DNA of 47,966 bases from Ignisphaera sp. GTDB lineage: Archaea; Thermoproteota; Thermoprotei_A; Sulfolobales; Ignisphaeraceae. The stretch lies in assembly GCA_028275825.1 (NCBI GenBank), contig JAPWTX010000009.1, forward strand, positions 1-47,966. Direction: 5' to 3'. Both the position numbers and the translations under genes were made by a program. Below the pieces are notes generated by a model. That model worked only from the letters and a program-made list of their open reading frames with translations. It was not told the DNA's origin and ran no database searches. This document shows, in pieces, positions 34,981-43,242 of this stretch; the stretch's first letter is position 1, and every line of letters begins with the position of its first letter.

Positions 34981-35688
34981 ATGATCATGATGAGTAGCTA
35001 CATATTGCTAGGAGATGTGTTTGAGCATTTATTTAAGTATAGAAAAATTAGTCGAAATGAAGTTAAGTTTCTAAAGCTTCACGATAGATCAATATTTGAT
35101 AGAATTATATCATCTGGGATGGAAAAAAGTCTTTTAAGTGTTGAGGAAAACGAAATAACTCTTTTAAAGCCTATAGAACTTCTTCTTTTATTGGAGGAGT
35201 TGATAGCTGTTGATATTGAAAAGCTTGCGAGGTACATAGGATGGGATGAATTTGAAAGATATGTAGCTGAAAAGCTAAGGTCTATGGGATTGGATTATGT
35301 ATCTAGCTATAAGCATAATAGAATAGCACGTTTTCAAATAGATGTCTTGGCACTGGACTTGGCCAACAAGATAGGTTATATTATAGAATGCAAGCATTGG
35401 AAAAAGTCTATGAGCGCTTCTCAGATTCGTCAAGTTGTAGAGAGTCATTTAATTAGAGTAGAGAAATTATTGAAAAACTGTGAGTGGATTGCTGTAGAGA
35501 TACCTGCAATTCGTAGGATTAAGTATTTCATACCCCTGATATTCACACTCTATGCACCGAAAATCCATTCTCTGGACGGTATTCCGATAGTGGCAATAAG
35601 ATTTTTGAATGAATTTCTTGCCAAAATAGATATGTACATAGATTTGCTGGAAATCAAAAAGTATGGTAATGCATGCTATAGTTTGTGA
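34981..35688 (+). CDS. PD-(D/E)XK nuclease-domain protein, Mrr-like
   Basis: This 235-residue protein has an N-terminal helical region and a restriction-endonuclease-like fold: WDEFERYVAEKLRSMGLDYV (~103-122), then FQIDVLALD and IIECKHWK, giving the D...ECK catalytic pattern. Such proteins include Mrr-type restriction enzymes and archaeal nucleases with unknown roles. It lies in the mvk-MEMO neighbourhood, so a housekeeping role cannot be excluded. It ends directly against the convergent MEMO gene. Confidence 0.7.
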   Translation: MIMMSSYILLGDVFEHLFKYRKISRNEVKFLKLHDRSIFDRIISSGMEKSLLSVEENEITLLKPIELLLLLEELIAVDIEKLARYIGWDEFERYVAEKLRSMGLDYVSSYKHNRIARFQIDVLALDLANKIGYIIECKHWKKSMSASQIRQVVESHLIRVEKLLKNCEWIAVEIPAIRRIKYFIPLIFTLYAPKIHSLDGIPIVAIRFLNEFLAKIDMYIDLLEIKKYGNACYSL

Positions 35689-36591
35689 TCATCTATAGAA
35701 TAGAATAGATGCATAACCTACCACAACATCCTCTTCACCGGTGATCTCGGCAGAATTATAGTACTTTAATAATTTCGCTCTTCCTTCAACAAGCTTTGCA
35801 TACTCCATAATTATAGCTATAGCCCCAAATCCACAAACAGTAGCATCGTACTTTCTTATCAGAGAGAGAAACTTCTTTGTATCAAGCTCCACAATGGCGT
35901 TTATAAATTCCATGTCAAGTCTTTTCACGTTACTTGAAATATTTGAGGTAAACATGACATAGTCATAGATCGAGCCATGATGAGTAAAATCAGATGATGA
36001 TATGACAACGATGTCCCTACCCAAGGAAGTTACAACGTTTTTTAAAGCCCTAGCGAATTCCTCGGCTTGAACATGATCAACCGCCTTAACAACTATTGGC
36101 ACAATCTTGAATGTATCTCCATAAATGAGTTGTAGAAACGGTAGTTGCACTTCAAGTGAGTGTTCCCTCATATGAGCTAGTGCATCATCGTCTAAAGCAC
36201 GATATTCCTTTTTCAGAAGCTTTATAAGTTCTAAATCAACTTCCACACGACCTAAGGGAGTTAGCCATGCAGAAAAGTATGTTGTTGTCGTTATAGCACC
36301 TCCAAATCCGCTGTGGTTCGTGCCAATCAAAACAATTGTATCAACATGAGGCTTATTCTCACCAATTTCCTTATATAGCCATGCTGCGCAAGGTCCAGAG
36401 TAGCTATATCCAGCATGTGGAGCTATGCCACCTATTATCTGAATTAATTGAGTTTTTTTCTCAGGTAATGCGCCAGGCCCTAGAGTAGGATTTTTAAATG
36501 ATTGCTCAAGTTCCTTCAGCAATTCATTGCGTTTAAATGAGTAGAATCCCCATAGGGCAGCTTGAGGCTCTCTAATGTTCGATGAGCTCAT
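35689..36591 (-). CDS. MEMO family protein (AmmeMemoRadiSam protein B)
   Basis: This 300-residue protein resembles the metal-dependent dioxygenase fold. Conserved features are GGIAPHAGYSYSGPCAAWLY, IGTNHSGFG, REHSLEVQLPFLQ and ISSSDFTHHG, with metal-site histidines visible in three of them. Its biochemical role in archaea is not settled. MEMO genes commonly neighbour mevalonate kinase and rpsB in archaea, as here with mvk. ATG 36591 has GGTG six bases upstream; TTG 36603 is an unlikely longer start. Confidence 0.88.
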   Translation of the reverse strand: MSSSNIREPQAALWGFYSFKRNELLKELEQSFKNPTLGPGALPEKKTQLIQIIGGIAPHAGYSYSGPCAAWLYKEIGENKPHVDTIVLIGTNHSGFGGAITTTTYFSAWLTPLGRVEVDLELIKLLKKEYRALDDDALAHMREHSLEVQLPFLQLIYGDTFKIVPIVVKAVDHVQAEEFARALKNVVTSLGRDIVVISSSDFTHHGSIYDYVMFTSNISSNVKRLDMEFINAIVELDTKKFLSLIRKYDATVCGFGAIAIIMEYAKLVEGRAKLLKYYNSAEITGEEDVVVGYASILFYR

Positions 36592-36627
36592 GGACAACAC
36601 CAAAGGTTCATACTGTACTAAGCTATG

Positions 36628-37446
36628 CTATACCATACTTAGTTTGTTTAAATCCTCTTCATCTAATCTTAGGTCTATAGCTTCTCTATCTTCAACTACA
36701 TGCTCAATTCTTTCAGTTTTTGTAAGTGCAATTACACGTGGTCTTGCAATTACATAATTTAGAGCTACTTGAGCAGCAGTTCTACCATGTTTACTAGCTA
36801 CCTGAAGCACTACCGGATGCTTTAAAACACGTCCCTTTTCTAATGTGGTGCAAGCCTGAATAGTGATACCTGTTTTTACTGCGAATGGTATTAAATCTTT
36901 TTCTATTCTCTTCTCAAAAACACTATACCTGCTCTGAACCATTACAACATCATATTTGTGTAGCATATGTAACACCTCATTGATCTGCCTCACCTTAAAC
37001 TCGCTTAACCCTAAATACCTAGCCAAGCCCTTATCAGCTATAGCTTCCAATGCCTTAACTACTGTATCTAATGACACGAAATCTGTATAGCCAGCAGGCA
37101 TAAGCACATCAACGAAGTTTGTACCCATCTTTCTTAATATTTGTTCAAATTTCATAATAGCGGTACTTGGATCAGAAAGTACTATTGGTGAAACCCTGAA
37201 AGTTATGAATATTTCGCTTCTCTCAATATTTGCCAGAATTTTCTTAATTAAATCCATGCTTAAACCAAAAGCATAGGAATCAGAGACCTCAATGACATTC
37301 AAACCTAGCTCTATTGCCTTAAGCAATGCCCTTTCAGCACTTACAAAATCCCTAATACTGAGAGTGCCAAGACCTAAGGTAGCTACCTTTTCATTTGTTT
37401 TTCCAAGAGGCTTTTTATTGGCATAGTCTAATACATGGTAAGACAT
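36628..37446 (-). CDS. Aldo/keto reductase homologue, catalytic residues missing
   Basis: This 272-residue AKR-fold protein keeps the N-terminal LGLGTLSIRD and the Asp-Tyr pair (VSDSYAFG). The usual catalytic lysine site (TKV) reads ITFRV, and the usual histidine site (LHxP) reads DVLMPAGYTD. It therefore lacks two of the four catalytic residues and may bind a ligand without reduction, or be a decaying paralog. A TATA-like CTTTATGC near 37476 suggests a nearly leaderless transcript. Confidence 0.78.
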   Translation of the reverse strand: MSYHVLDYANKKPLGKTNEKVATLGLGTLSIRDFVSAERALLKAIELGLNVIEVSDSYAFGLSMDLIKKILANIERSEIFITFRVSPIVLSDPSTAIMKFEQILRKMGTNFVDVLMPAGYTDFVSLDTVVKALEAIADKGLARYLGLSEFKVRQINEVLHMLHKYDVVMVQSRYSVFEKRIEKDLIPFAVKTGITIQACTTLEKGRVLKHPVVLQVASKHGRTAAQVALNYVIARPRVIALTKTERIEHVVEDREAIDLRLDEEDLNKLSMV

Positions 37447-37724
37447 AGCTATTCACAACAATACGATATCTTTGTACGCATAAAGCACTCTATCAAAGCA
37501 GCTCTCTAATTAAATTTTATAGCTGAAGGATTTATTATTCATTAAAAGAAATGAAAGCAAGAATGTTATGTAAAGTATACGAAGCCCAAAGTCCTTGGAA
37601 AAGCTACCCTATTATTTAATTCTGTTTTACTTTATCATAGATAAGGACTTTTTATCTTTGTATTATAAAAATATTTAAGCTTTAAGAGGTAGATATATCC
37701 TATAATAATCTTAGGTAATGCTGT

Positions 37725-38597
37725 ATGGAGTATAGGAGGTTAGGTAGAACGGGTCTAAAAGTCTCAATCCTTACTATAGGTGGCTATGGACCTGGCGTTT
37801 ATCCGGATATTCATCAGGCTATCAATGCTGTTGAGAGTGCTTTGAATGAAGGTTTGAATATGATTGATATAGCTCCAAGCTATGGCGATGCCGAGGTTAG
37901 GCTAGGTCCTCTAATAAAGAAGTATAGAGAGAGGATTGTTATAGCTGAGAAAACTCTTGAAAGGAGTTATGAAGGGGCTTGGAGAGAGCTAAGAACAACT
38001 CTATCCAGGTTTGGAGTTAACTCAATAGATATCTATCAATTCCATGCTGTGAGTTCCTTAGATGAGTTAGACAAGATCTTTGGAGAGAATGGTGCTATGA
38101 AAGCGTTTTTAGAGGCTCGAGATCAGGGCATAGTGAAATTCATTGGCATAACTGTTCATTCAGATATGAGGATAGCTTTGAAGGCTTTAGAGATGTTCGA
38201 TTTCGATACAATCCTCATACCTGTTTATGCAGCTGCTATGGTCATGCCTAGACCTGAGAACGATTTCAGACCCATTCTGAAAGTTGCTATGGATAGAGAT
38301 ATTGGTGTAATAGCTATAAAGTCCATAGCTAAGAAGAGATATGAGGGGGAGAAGAAGTATACAACATGGTACGAACCCTTTGATAACCAAGAAGATATAG
38401 ATAAGGCCGTCTGGTATACGCTATCCCAAGAACCAGTAGCAACATACTCAATGGCAGGAGATGTAAGGCTATGGCCAATGATTTTAAGCGCAGGCAAAAG
38501 ATTTAAGAAACTATCCATAGAAGAACAAAAGAAAATAATCGATGAATTCAAAGCTAAGGGAGCTAAACCACTGTTCCCCGAAACATTGTACAAATAA
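37725..38597 (+). CDS. Aldo/keto reductase
   Basis: This 290-residue NADPH-dependent reductase has a TIM barrel. N-terminal YRRLGRTGLKVSILTIGG; Asp-Tyr in MIDIAPSYGDAE; Lys in IVIAEKTLERS; His in SIDIYQFHAV. All four catalytic residues are present, unlike the divergent neighbour at 36628. The C-terminal FKAKGAKPLFPETLYK has no cysteine cluster. A TATTTAAG TATA-like box lies near 37672. Substrate not determinable. Confidence 0.88.
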   Translation: MEYRRLGRTGLKVSILTIGGYGPGVYPDIHQAINAVESALNEGLNMIDIAPSYGDAEVRLGPLIKKYRERIVIAEKTLERSYEGAWRELRTTLSRFGVNSIDIYQFHAVSSLDELDKIFGENGAMKAFLEARDQGIVKFIGITVHSDMRIALKALEMFDFDTILIPVYAAAMVMPRPENDFRPILKVAMDRDIGVIAIKSIAKKRYEGEKKYTTWYEPFDNQEDIDKAVWYTLSQEPVATYSMAGDVRLWPMILSAGKRFKKLSIEEQKKIIDEFKAKGAKPLFPETLYK

Positions 38598-39160
38598 AGT
38601 GCATCAAACTACTGTTTGTTTTTAGGTACCCATTACCATTAATTCATTTTTATCTAATGCATTTAAGGCTGTTACAGGTTTGAAGTTATTTGTGAATAGC
38701 TGTAAATATTTCTAAATACTTCTCAGAGCAATGCTAATACGCTAAGCAAAAACCTATAAGCTTCAATAGCTTATATTCTTTATGATGACCTCGAGTTTCC
38801 GAGACCTGCAGGGCTTTGAGCCACTAGGCAACTAGGTGAGCCGCTGTGGTGAGGGGGCTCAGGGGTAGTATGAGGGGTCTTCCACCAGGCTCTGTAATTA
38901 TGATATTTAGTGGATGACAAAGTTCTCCTCACCCATTTCCTCTATTAGTATATAATTTACATATGCAAACTCAAATATATGCAGGGAGCTTGTAAACTAT
39001 CTGAAGGAAACCCTCGTACTTTAGTGTAGAGAGGAGATCAGCTTAACAGTGAATTTACTGAACATTGTAGTAAACCAGAATACGCCCGTCGAAAGCTTCA
39101 TTTATAATATAGATCTAAACTAGAACATATTGTTCAAGATTTATGCATAAATATGTACAT
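38598..39160 (+). other. Gap with a possible structured RNA
   Basis: No gene is seen in 38598-39160. A CCTATAAGC TATA box near 38750 precedes a GC-rich stretch from about 38780 to 38900. This contains AGACC/GGTCT pairing over a long distance, a CTAG-GCAA-CTAG hairpin with a GNRA-type loop, and GAGCC/GGCTC. It starts with ATGATGA, but no CUGA boxes follow, so it is not a C/D RNA. 38686-38711 is a 26-base inverted copy of 1325-1350 in the tnpB remnant, so an IS relic is possible. Confidence 0.35.
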
Positions 39161-39421
39161 TTACATAAATGTTGAACCTCCACGTGCTAAAGGATAAAGC
39201 TCAATTTCTTCACAACTTGTTGGGATTTCATCATCGAGATAAAGCATTTTATCATTACATATTATAAGTACCTCGTCTTCCTCTACAGTTATATTCAAGC
39301 GCTTAAATACTTCTTTAATCACAACATCTACTACTTTTCTCTCTTCTTCATTCAATTGAATATTTATTGCGAGCGGTTTGGGGAAGCCTCTAAAGCCTGC
39401 AATCTTAACCTTAACCTGCAT
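39161..39421 (-). CDS. Second MoaD/Urm1-like ubiquitin-fold protein
   Basis: This 86-residue beta-grasp protein opens with VKVKIAGFRGFPKPLAINIQL. The end YPLARGGSTFM has Gly-Gly followed by four residues, so it is not directly ready for adenylation. It is longer in the first loop than the protein at 28672. It follows an unrecognised gene by 18 bases on the same strand, suggesting an operon and possibly a dedicated sulfur-carrier or modifier role there. Confidence 0.65.
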   Translation of the reverse strand: MQVKVKIAGFRGFPKPLAINIQLNEEERKVVDVVIKEVFKRLNITVEEDEVLIICNDKMLYLDDEIPTSCEEIELYPLARGGSTFM

Positions 39422-39439
39422 TGCATCACCTATTTTTTA

Positions 39440-40309
39440 TTATGCACTAAGGTTTGCAATTATGTTGTGTACATATCTATTGAGAGTATCTTTACTAACT
39501 TTTATAGGTTTTGGTATGAGAGGTTTTGCATTTTTTAGTACCATACCCAGTTTTCCATCATATAAATTATACAGCTTTTCTAAAGCATTTTTCTCTTTCT
39601 CGCCAATACTTTTTTCATTCAATTCTAAAGCTACAGCAAACTTTATGTTGAGACTTTTTGATTTATGCAGTTCTAGAATTGAAAGAGGAATACCTTGAGA
39701 TGCTACTTCCATTAGATCTACAGAGAGAATCAAGTTTGGAGATTCCAATAATATTTTCTCAATAATTTTACTCATACTCCTTACATTTTTAACATAAATT
39801 ATTAAAACAGTGTCGCAGGCCTCGGCAACATAGCCATAGGATTCTATTATAAACATATCCTTATAACTGTAAAGAGCTTCGCCAGCTTCCCCAAGCTTAT
39901 ATAATGTGGTATCAGAAATAAGTATTGCTAAAGGCTTTGACTCGCAGAATCTTTGTACAATGTTTCGAGTAAGAAATACTAGGGCAGAGACCATATTAGG
40001 TTCTGAGAGCAGGGTCTTATCTTGATAATGTATGCGTTCAGCTAACTCAAAAAAGCTGGGCAATGCAAATCCTTTGCATATTTCAGGTATGCTGATATGA
40101 GGATATATTTCAAGCAATCTCTCTATAAACTCAATGCGCAGATCGTATACAGAGTTGTTTTTAGGTACTACAACACCGCTTTCAGCCATGATATTGATGT
40201 AGTGCTTCACCAAATCTTCTACTAATGGTGCTAGAAAAAGTATTGACATACTACCATTTCCATTAATTTCATCTTCCATTAAGGGCCCTACATACATAAC
40301 TAAGCTCAT
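39440..40309 (-). CDS. Unrecognised protein, possible MetE/UROD-like barrel
   Basis: This 289-residue protein has no motif I can name confidently. The arrangement of segments (FALPSFFELAERI, LVFLTRNIVQRF, LAILISDTT, ILSVDLMEVA, KFAVALELNEKS) loosely tracks archaeal MetE-type barrels, but the zinc-ligand positions (HVCG, PDCG) read as YVKN and NAKP, so it would be an inactive relative at best. It lies upstream of a MoaD-like gene in the same operon. This comparison is from memory and weak. Confidence 0.5.
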   Translation of the reverse strand: MSLVMYVGPLMEDEINGNGSMSILFLAPLVEDLVKHYINIMAESGVVVPKNNSVYDLRIEFIERLLEIYPHISIPEICKGFALPSFFELAERIHYQDKTLLSEPNMVSALVFLTRNIVQRFCESKPLAILISDTTLYKLGEAGEALYSYKDMFIIESYGYVAEACDTVLIIYVKNVRSMSKIIEKILLESPNLILSVDLMEVASQGIPLSILELHKSKSLNIKFAVALELNEKSIGEKEKNALEKLYNLYDGKLGMVLKNAKPLIPKPIKVSKDTLNRYVHNIIANLSA

Positions 40310-40389
40310 GCCGTAGACACCTAAGATATATTTAGTTAGAAACTATTAGCTTAAAATTGTTTTAAAAAGGCGCCACAAAAATCATAAAT

Positions 40390-40449
40390 TGTAATGATGA
40401 TGGAAGGAGAGATAATGAAATTCATGATGAGGCTCACCATGCTGAAGAA
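40390..40449 (+). ncRNA. Possible box C/D guide RNA
   Basis: Box C ATGATGA (40394-40400), a 14-base guide, a weak D' ATGA (40415-40418), a 5-base spacer, C' ATGATGA (40424-40430), an 11-base guide and D CTGA (40442-40445). TTTTAAAA near 40361-40368 could be its TATA box. It lies in the 184-base gap between two minus-strand genes. The D' box has one mismatch, so this is less certain than the other two. Confidence 0.45.
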
Positions 40450-40493
40450 TATGCTAGTATGATGAATTTGAACCTCCCTGAAAACAGTGTTCT

Positions 40494-41492
40494 TCATATA
40501 AATACAACCTTGGTCTTTGAGTTTACTATTATATTTTTGAGTAGTAGTGAAATCCAAATTCTTTTACTATTTATTGCGCCAAACTCTGCAAATAGGTCTT
40601 GTAAAAGTGCCACTTTTATAATTTTGGGCATAGTATTTCTTGAAGCTAGCATTCTCCCAGCAATACTGAGGTCTTTAACCAAAGGTGTAAAAAACCATAT
40701 ATAATCATATGCATCTCTATCTAAGTAAACCATAGAGCTCCAGAACTCAATAAATATTTTTTCCATTTTTTTCAAGTTATCGTATTGAAATCTTTGAAGA
40801 AATTCGATTTCATTGTTAAATGAATATGGTGAGGATATAGCAACATCTATGCATGTAAGGGGATTACATATTTTCTTACTATCTTGGTACAGAGGTGTAG
40901 GGGTAATTATATATGCTTCTCCAGAATTCACGTCTATAGGAAGATCCTTAAAGGCACTATACCTCGTAAATTGTACAACGCTAAACTCTTTGCATTTGCC
41001 TATGCTCAATATTTTATCGTAGTCAACACTTATAATGATTGGAATATCACTTAATAGAATTTGCCACAATGTCTCTCTATCATAATAGATCATAAAACTT
41101 AATTCAAGATCCTTATCTATAGTCTTTGAAGAATCGTGCTTCATAATCCTATTAATCCACGTTGCAGCGTCATGCTGAAGCATTTCAAGACTTGTAAGTG
41201 ATGTTATATAACTACGCTTAACCACAATGAGAATCTGATGAGTGAAAAATGGTATATTGAGAACTCTTGATATATAAGGAGCAACCCCAAGAACTGGTGT
41301 AAATAGGCAATAATCATAACTACTCATTTTTATGTCTTGAATATATTTGTTTAATATCCTCCACAGCATTATAACATCGTCTACATGTGAAATTCTAAAG
41401 ATTTTGATGTATTTAAGCAAGTCCTCAGTTTTATGTAGTACAGCAGTCAAAATAGATAAATTGGAGCTTGTAACAAGAATTTTAATACGCAT
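40494..41492 (-). CDS. Unrecognised conserved-looking protein
   Basis: This 332-residue protein has no motif I can name. The first ~30 residues (MRIKILVTSSNLSILTAVL) look like the start of an alpha/beta nucleotide-binding fold. It has a cysteine pair in CNPLTC. The segment WFFTPLVKDLSIAGRM near 285 resembles FLAPLVEDLVKHYINI in the next gene downstream, so the two may be distantly related or interact. A TATA box (CTTATAAA near 41523) gives a nearly leaderless start. No membrane helices. Confidence 0.6.
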   Translation of the reverse strand: MRIKILVTSSNLSILTAVLHKTEDLLKYIKIFRISHVDDVIMLWRILNKYIQDIKMSSYDYCLFTPVLGVAPYISRVLNIPFFTHQILIVVKRSYITSLTSLEMLQHDAATWINRIMKHDSSKTIDKDLELSFMIYYDRETLWQILLSDIPIIISVDYDKILSIGKCKEFSVVQFTRYSAFKDLPIDVNSGEAYIITPTPLYQDSKKICNPLTCIDVAISSPYSFNNEIEFLQRFQYDNLKKMEKIFIEFWSSMVYLDRDAYDYIWFFTPLVKDLSIAGRMLASRNTMPKIIKVALLQDLFAEFGAINSKRIWISLLLKNIIVNSKTKVVFI

Positions 41493-41823
41493 AACTAGAG
41501 CTCCGCTATAAAATAAGGGTTTATAAGAGGAGGAAAGCTAATACAAATACTTGATAACACTATGAAATTGAGTTGAATCCTCAGCACAGAACTATGAAAT
41601 TCAATGCCACATTCTAGGGACGATTTCAAATCCTTTGGTAAAGGAGGTGGCTAAAGCAACCCACACATGTGATTATAAAATGTTGTGTAAAAGATTGTAT
41701 ATGGAGAAATGTGCTGCGTTGTATTTTGGTCTATGATTAGCTTATTTGCAGCTAACAATCTATAAGTATAAATATGCCCTTAATTATCATACTTCATATA
41801 AGTATCAATGTAATCTGGTTATT
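41493..41823. other. Divergent promoter gap
   Basis: This 331-base gap lies between divergent genes. It contains TATA boxes for both (CTTATAAA near 41523 on the minus strand; ATATAAG at 41796-41802 on the plus strand). A short direct repeat of CTATGAAATT sits near 41562 and 41590. No gene or RNA seen. Confidence 0.45.
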
Positions 41824-42372
41824 ATGATGTTTAAGCGCATTCATCGTGGTGATGATGGTTATACAGATGTTATTGGAGGTAGGGTTACAAAAGATTCTCC
41901 CATAATAGAATTCATTGGCGAGTTAGATGAACTGATTTCGTTTATAGGGCTAGTTAAGGCATATTTGAAGAGTAGTGGTGGTAAGGATTATGAGCATATA
42001 GTAGCCATGCTTGCTGAGATTCAGCAAAGATTAATGCATATAGCAAGTTATGTTGCTACTTTAGGAAGAAAAAGTTCGCCTATCAGTAAAGATGTATTGA
42101 ATAGCATTGATAGAACTATAGAGGATTTGTCAAGTAAAATTTCTATACCTAGAGGATTTATAATACCGGGCTCATCAATATACTCTTCATTATTTCATGT
42201 TGTAAGAGCAATTTGCAGACGAGTTGAAAGAAAATCCGTTAGGCTACTTAGAGAAAACATAATCGACAATAACACTTATGTATACATCAATAGACTTTCA
42301 GACTTGTTCTACCTCTTAGCATTATACTTGGATAAAATTAATGATGTTACGGAGGATGTGCTCTTGTTATGA
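41824..42372 (+). CDS. Cob(I)alamin adenosyltransferase, PduO type
   Basis: This 182-residue ATP:cob(I)alamin adenosyltransferase makes coenzyme B12. The N-terminal FKRIHRGDDGYTDVIGGR loop binds ATP, followed by FIGELDELISFIGLVKAYL and the C-terminal RRVERKSVRLLRE and INRLSDLFYLLALYL. ATG 41824 is about 25 bases after the TATA box at 41796, which fits a leaderless mRNA. The longer frame from 41746 is unlikely. No other cobalamin genes are present here. Confidence 0.9.
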   Translation: MMFKRIHRGDDGYTDVIGGRVTKDSPIIEFIGELDELISFIGLVKAYLKSSGGKDYEHIVAMLAEIQQRLMHIASYVATLGRKSSPISKDVLNSIDRTIEDLSSKISIPRGFIIPGSSIYSSLFHVVRAICRRVERKSVRLLRENIIDNNTYVYINRLSDLFYLLALYLDKINDVTEDVLLL

Positions 42373-42387
42373 GACATATTAGGTTTG

Positions 42388-43236
42388 TTAAATGGAATGC
42401 AAAAGAAATGCGAAGAGCCCTGCAAAAGCTGCTGACTTTAGCATTCTAGTGGCTTTTAAAGCATCATAGGATCTTAAAGATCTTGCATACATAAGAGAGA
42501 TTATAACTATAGCATCTACAAATAACGCCAATACTGTATAAGCTACACCATATCCAAGGATGAATATGGGCATTATACTTAGCATGATTAGCAATATGAA
42601 TACTGTTACTGATATGTAAAAAGCTACTTGAGTTCCATAAATCGAGGCAATAGTAATTATTCCAAACATCTTATCACCTTCAACATCTTCAATGCCTTTC
42701 AAAAACTCTCTTCCCAAATTAAAGAGAAATGCGTACAAGGATGCTAGAGCTACATGTATCGTAAATTGTGAAAAAGCAGAGCCATAGATTATTGCTAGTG
42801 CCGTTAAAAAAGCTATTGTAATGTTACCAACAAGAAATACTTTCTTTAGGCAATAAGAGTACAGATACACAAGAACAATTGCAATAAAAGCTATTAAACT
42901 ACAGACAATGGAGTGTGATAATGCTAGTAGCATTCCTATAACGAAAAATATTAGAGACATGATTAAAGCTTCTCTAGGCTTTATTAATCCTGAAGGTATA
43001 GGTCTCCATGGCTTATTAATAGCATCAACATTTCTATCATAGTAATCATTTATAATATTGCCTCCACTACCAATAAAAAAAGCTGTAGAAAACAGCTTAA
43101 CCATGTTTAGGATGTTCATTCCATTACCAAGTACATATCCCGCTACTGAGGCTATTCCTAATGCGGTAACATTGCCAATTCTAATAATATTGAACCAAGC
43201 AAAAAGTTTTCTTTTAAAAACAATATAGCTAGAGAT
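42388..43236 (-). CDS. UbiA-type prenyltransferase (DGGGP synthase-like), no canonical start
   Basis: This membrane prenyltransferase probably adds the second geranylgeranyl chain to GGGP in archaeal lipid synthesis. It carries the NDYYDRNVDAINKPWRPIPSG motif and a second Asp-rich region (KGIEDVEGDKMFG), with about eight helices. Homology extends upstream of the first ATG (43119) into FNIIRIGNVTALGIASVAGYVLG, the normal first helix. No ATG, GTG or TTG exists between the stop at 43245 and 43119. The GAGGTGA at 43248-43242 lies 6 bases before ATC 43236; ATT 43224 is another candidate. Confidence 0.82.
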   Translation of the reverse strand: MSSYIVFKRKLFAWFNIIRIGNVTALGIASVAGYVLGNGMNILNMVKLFSTAFFIGSGGNIINDYYDRNVDAINKPWRPIPSGLIKPREALIMSLIFFVIGMLLALSHSIVCSLIAFIAIVLVYLYSYCLKKVFLVGNITIAFLTALAIIYGSAFSQFTIHVALASLYAFLFNLGREFLKGIEDVEGDKMFGIITIASIYGTQVAFYISVTVFILLIMLSIMPIFILGYGVAYTVLALFVDAIVIISLMYARSLRSYDALKATRMLKSAAFAGLFAFLLHSI

Positions 43237-43242
43237 GTTACT

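Noticed and set aside
38781-38900. Box C/D RNA starting with ATGATGA
   Set aside because: No CUGA follows within a normal guide distance.
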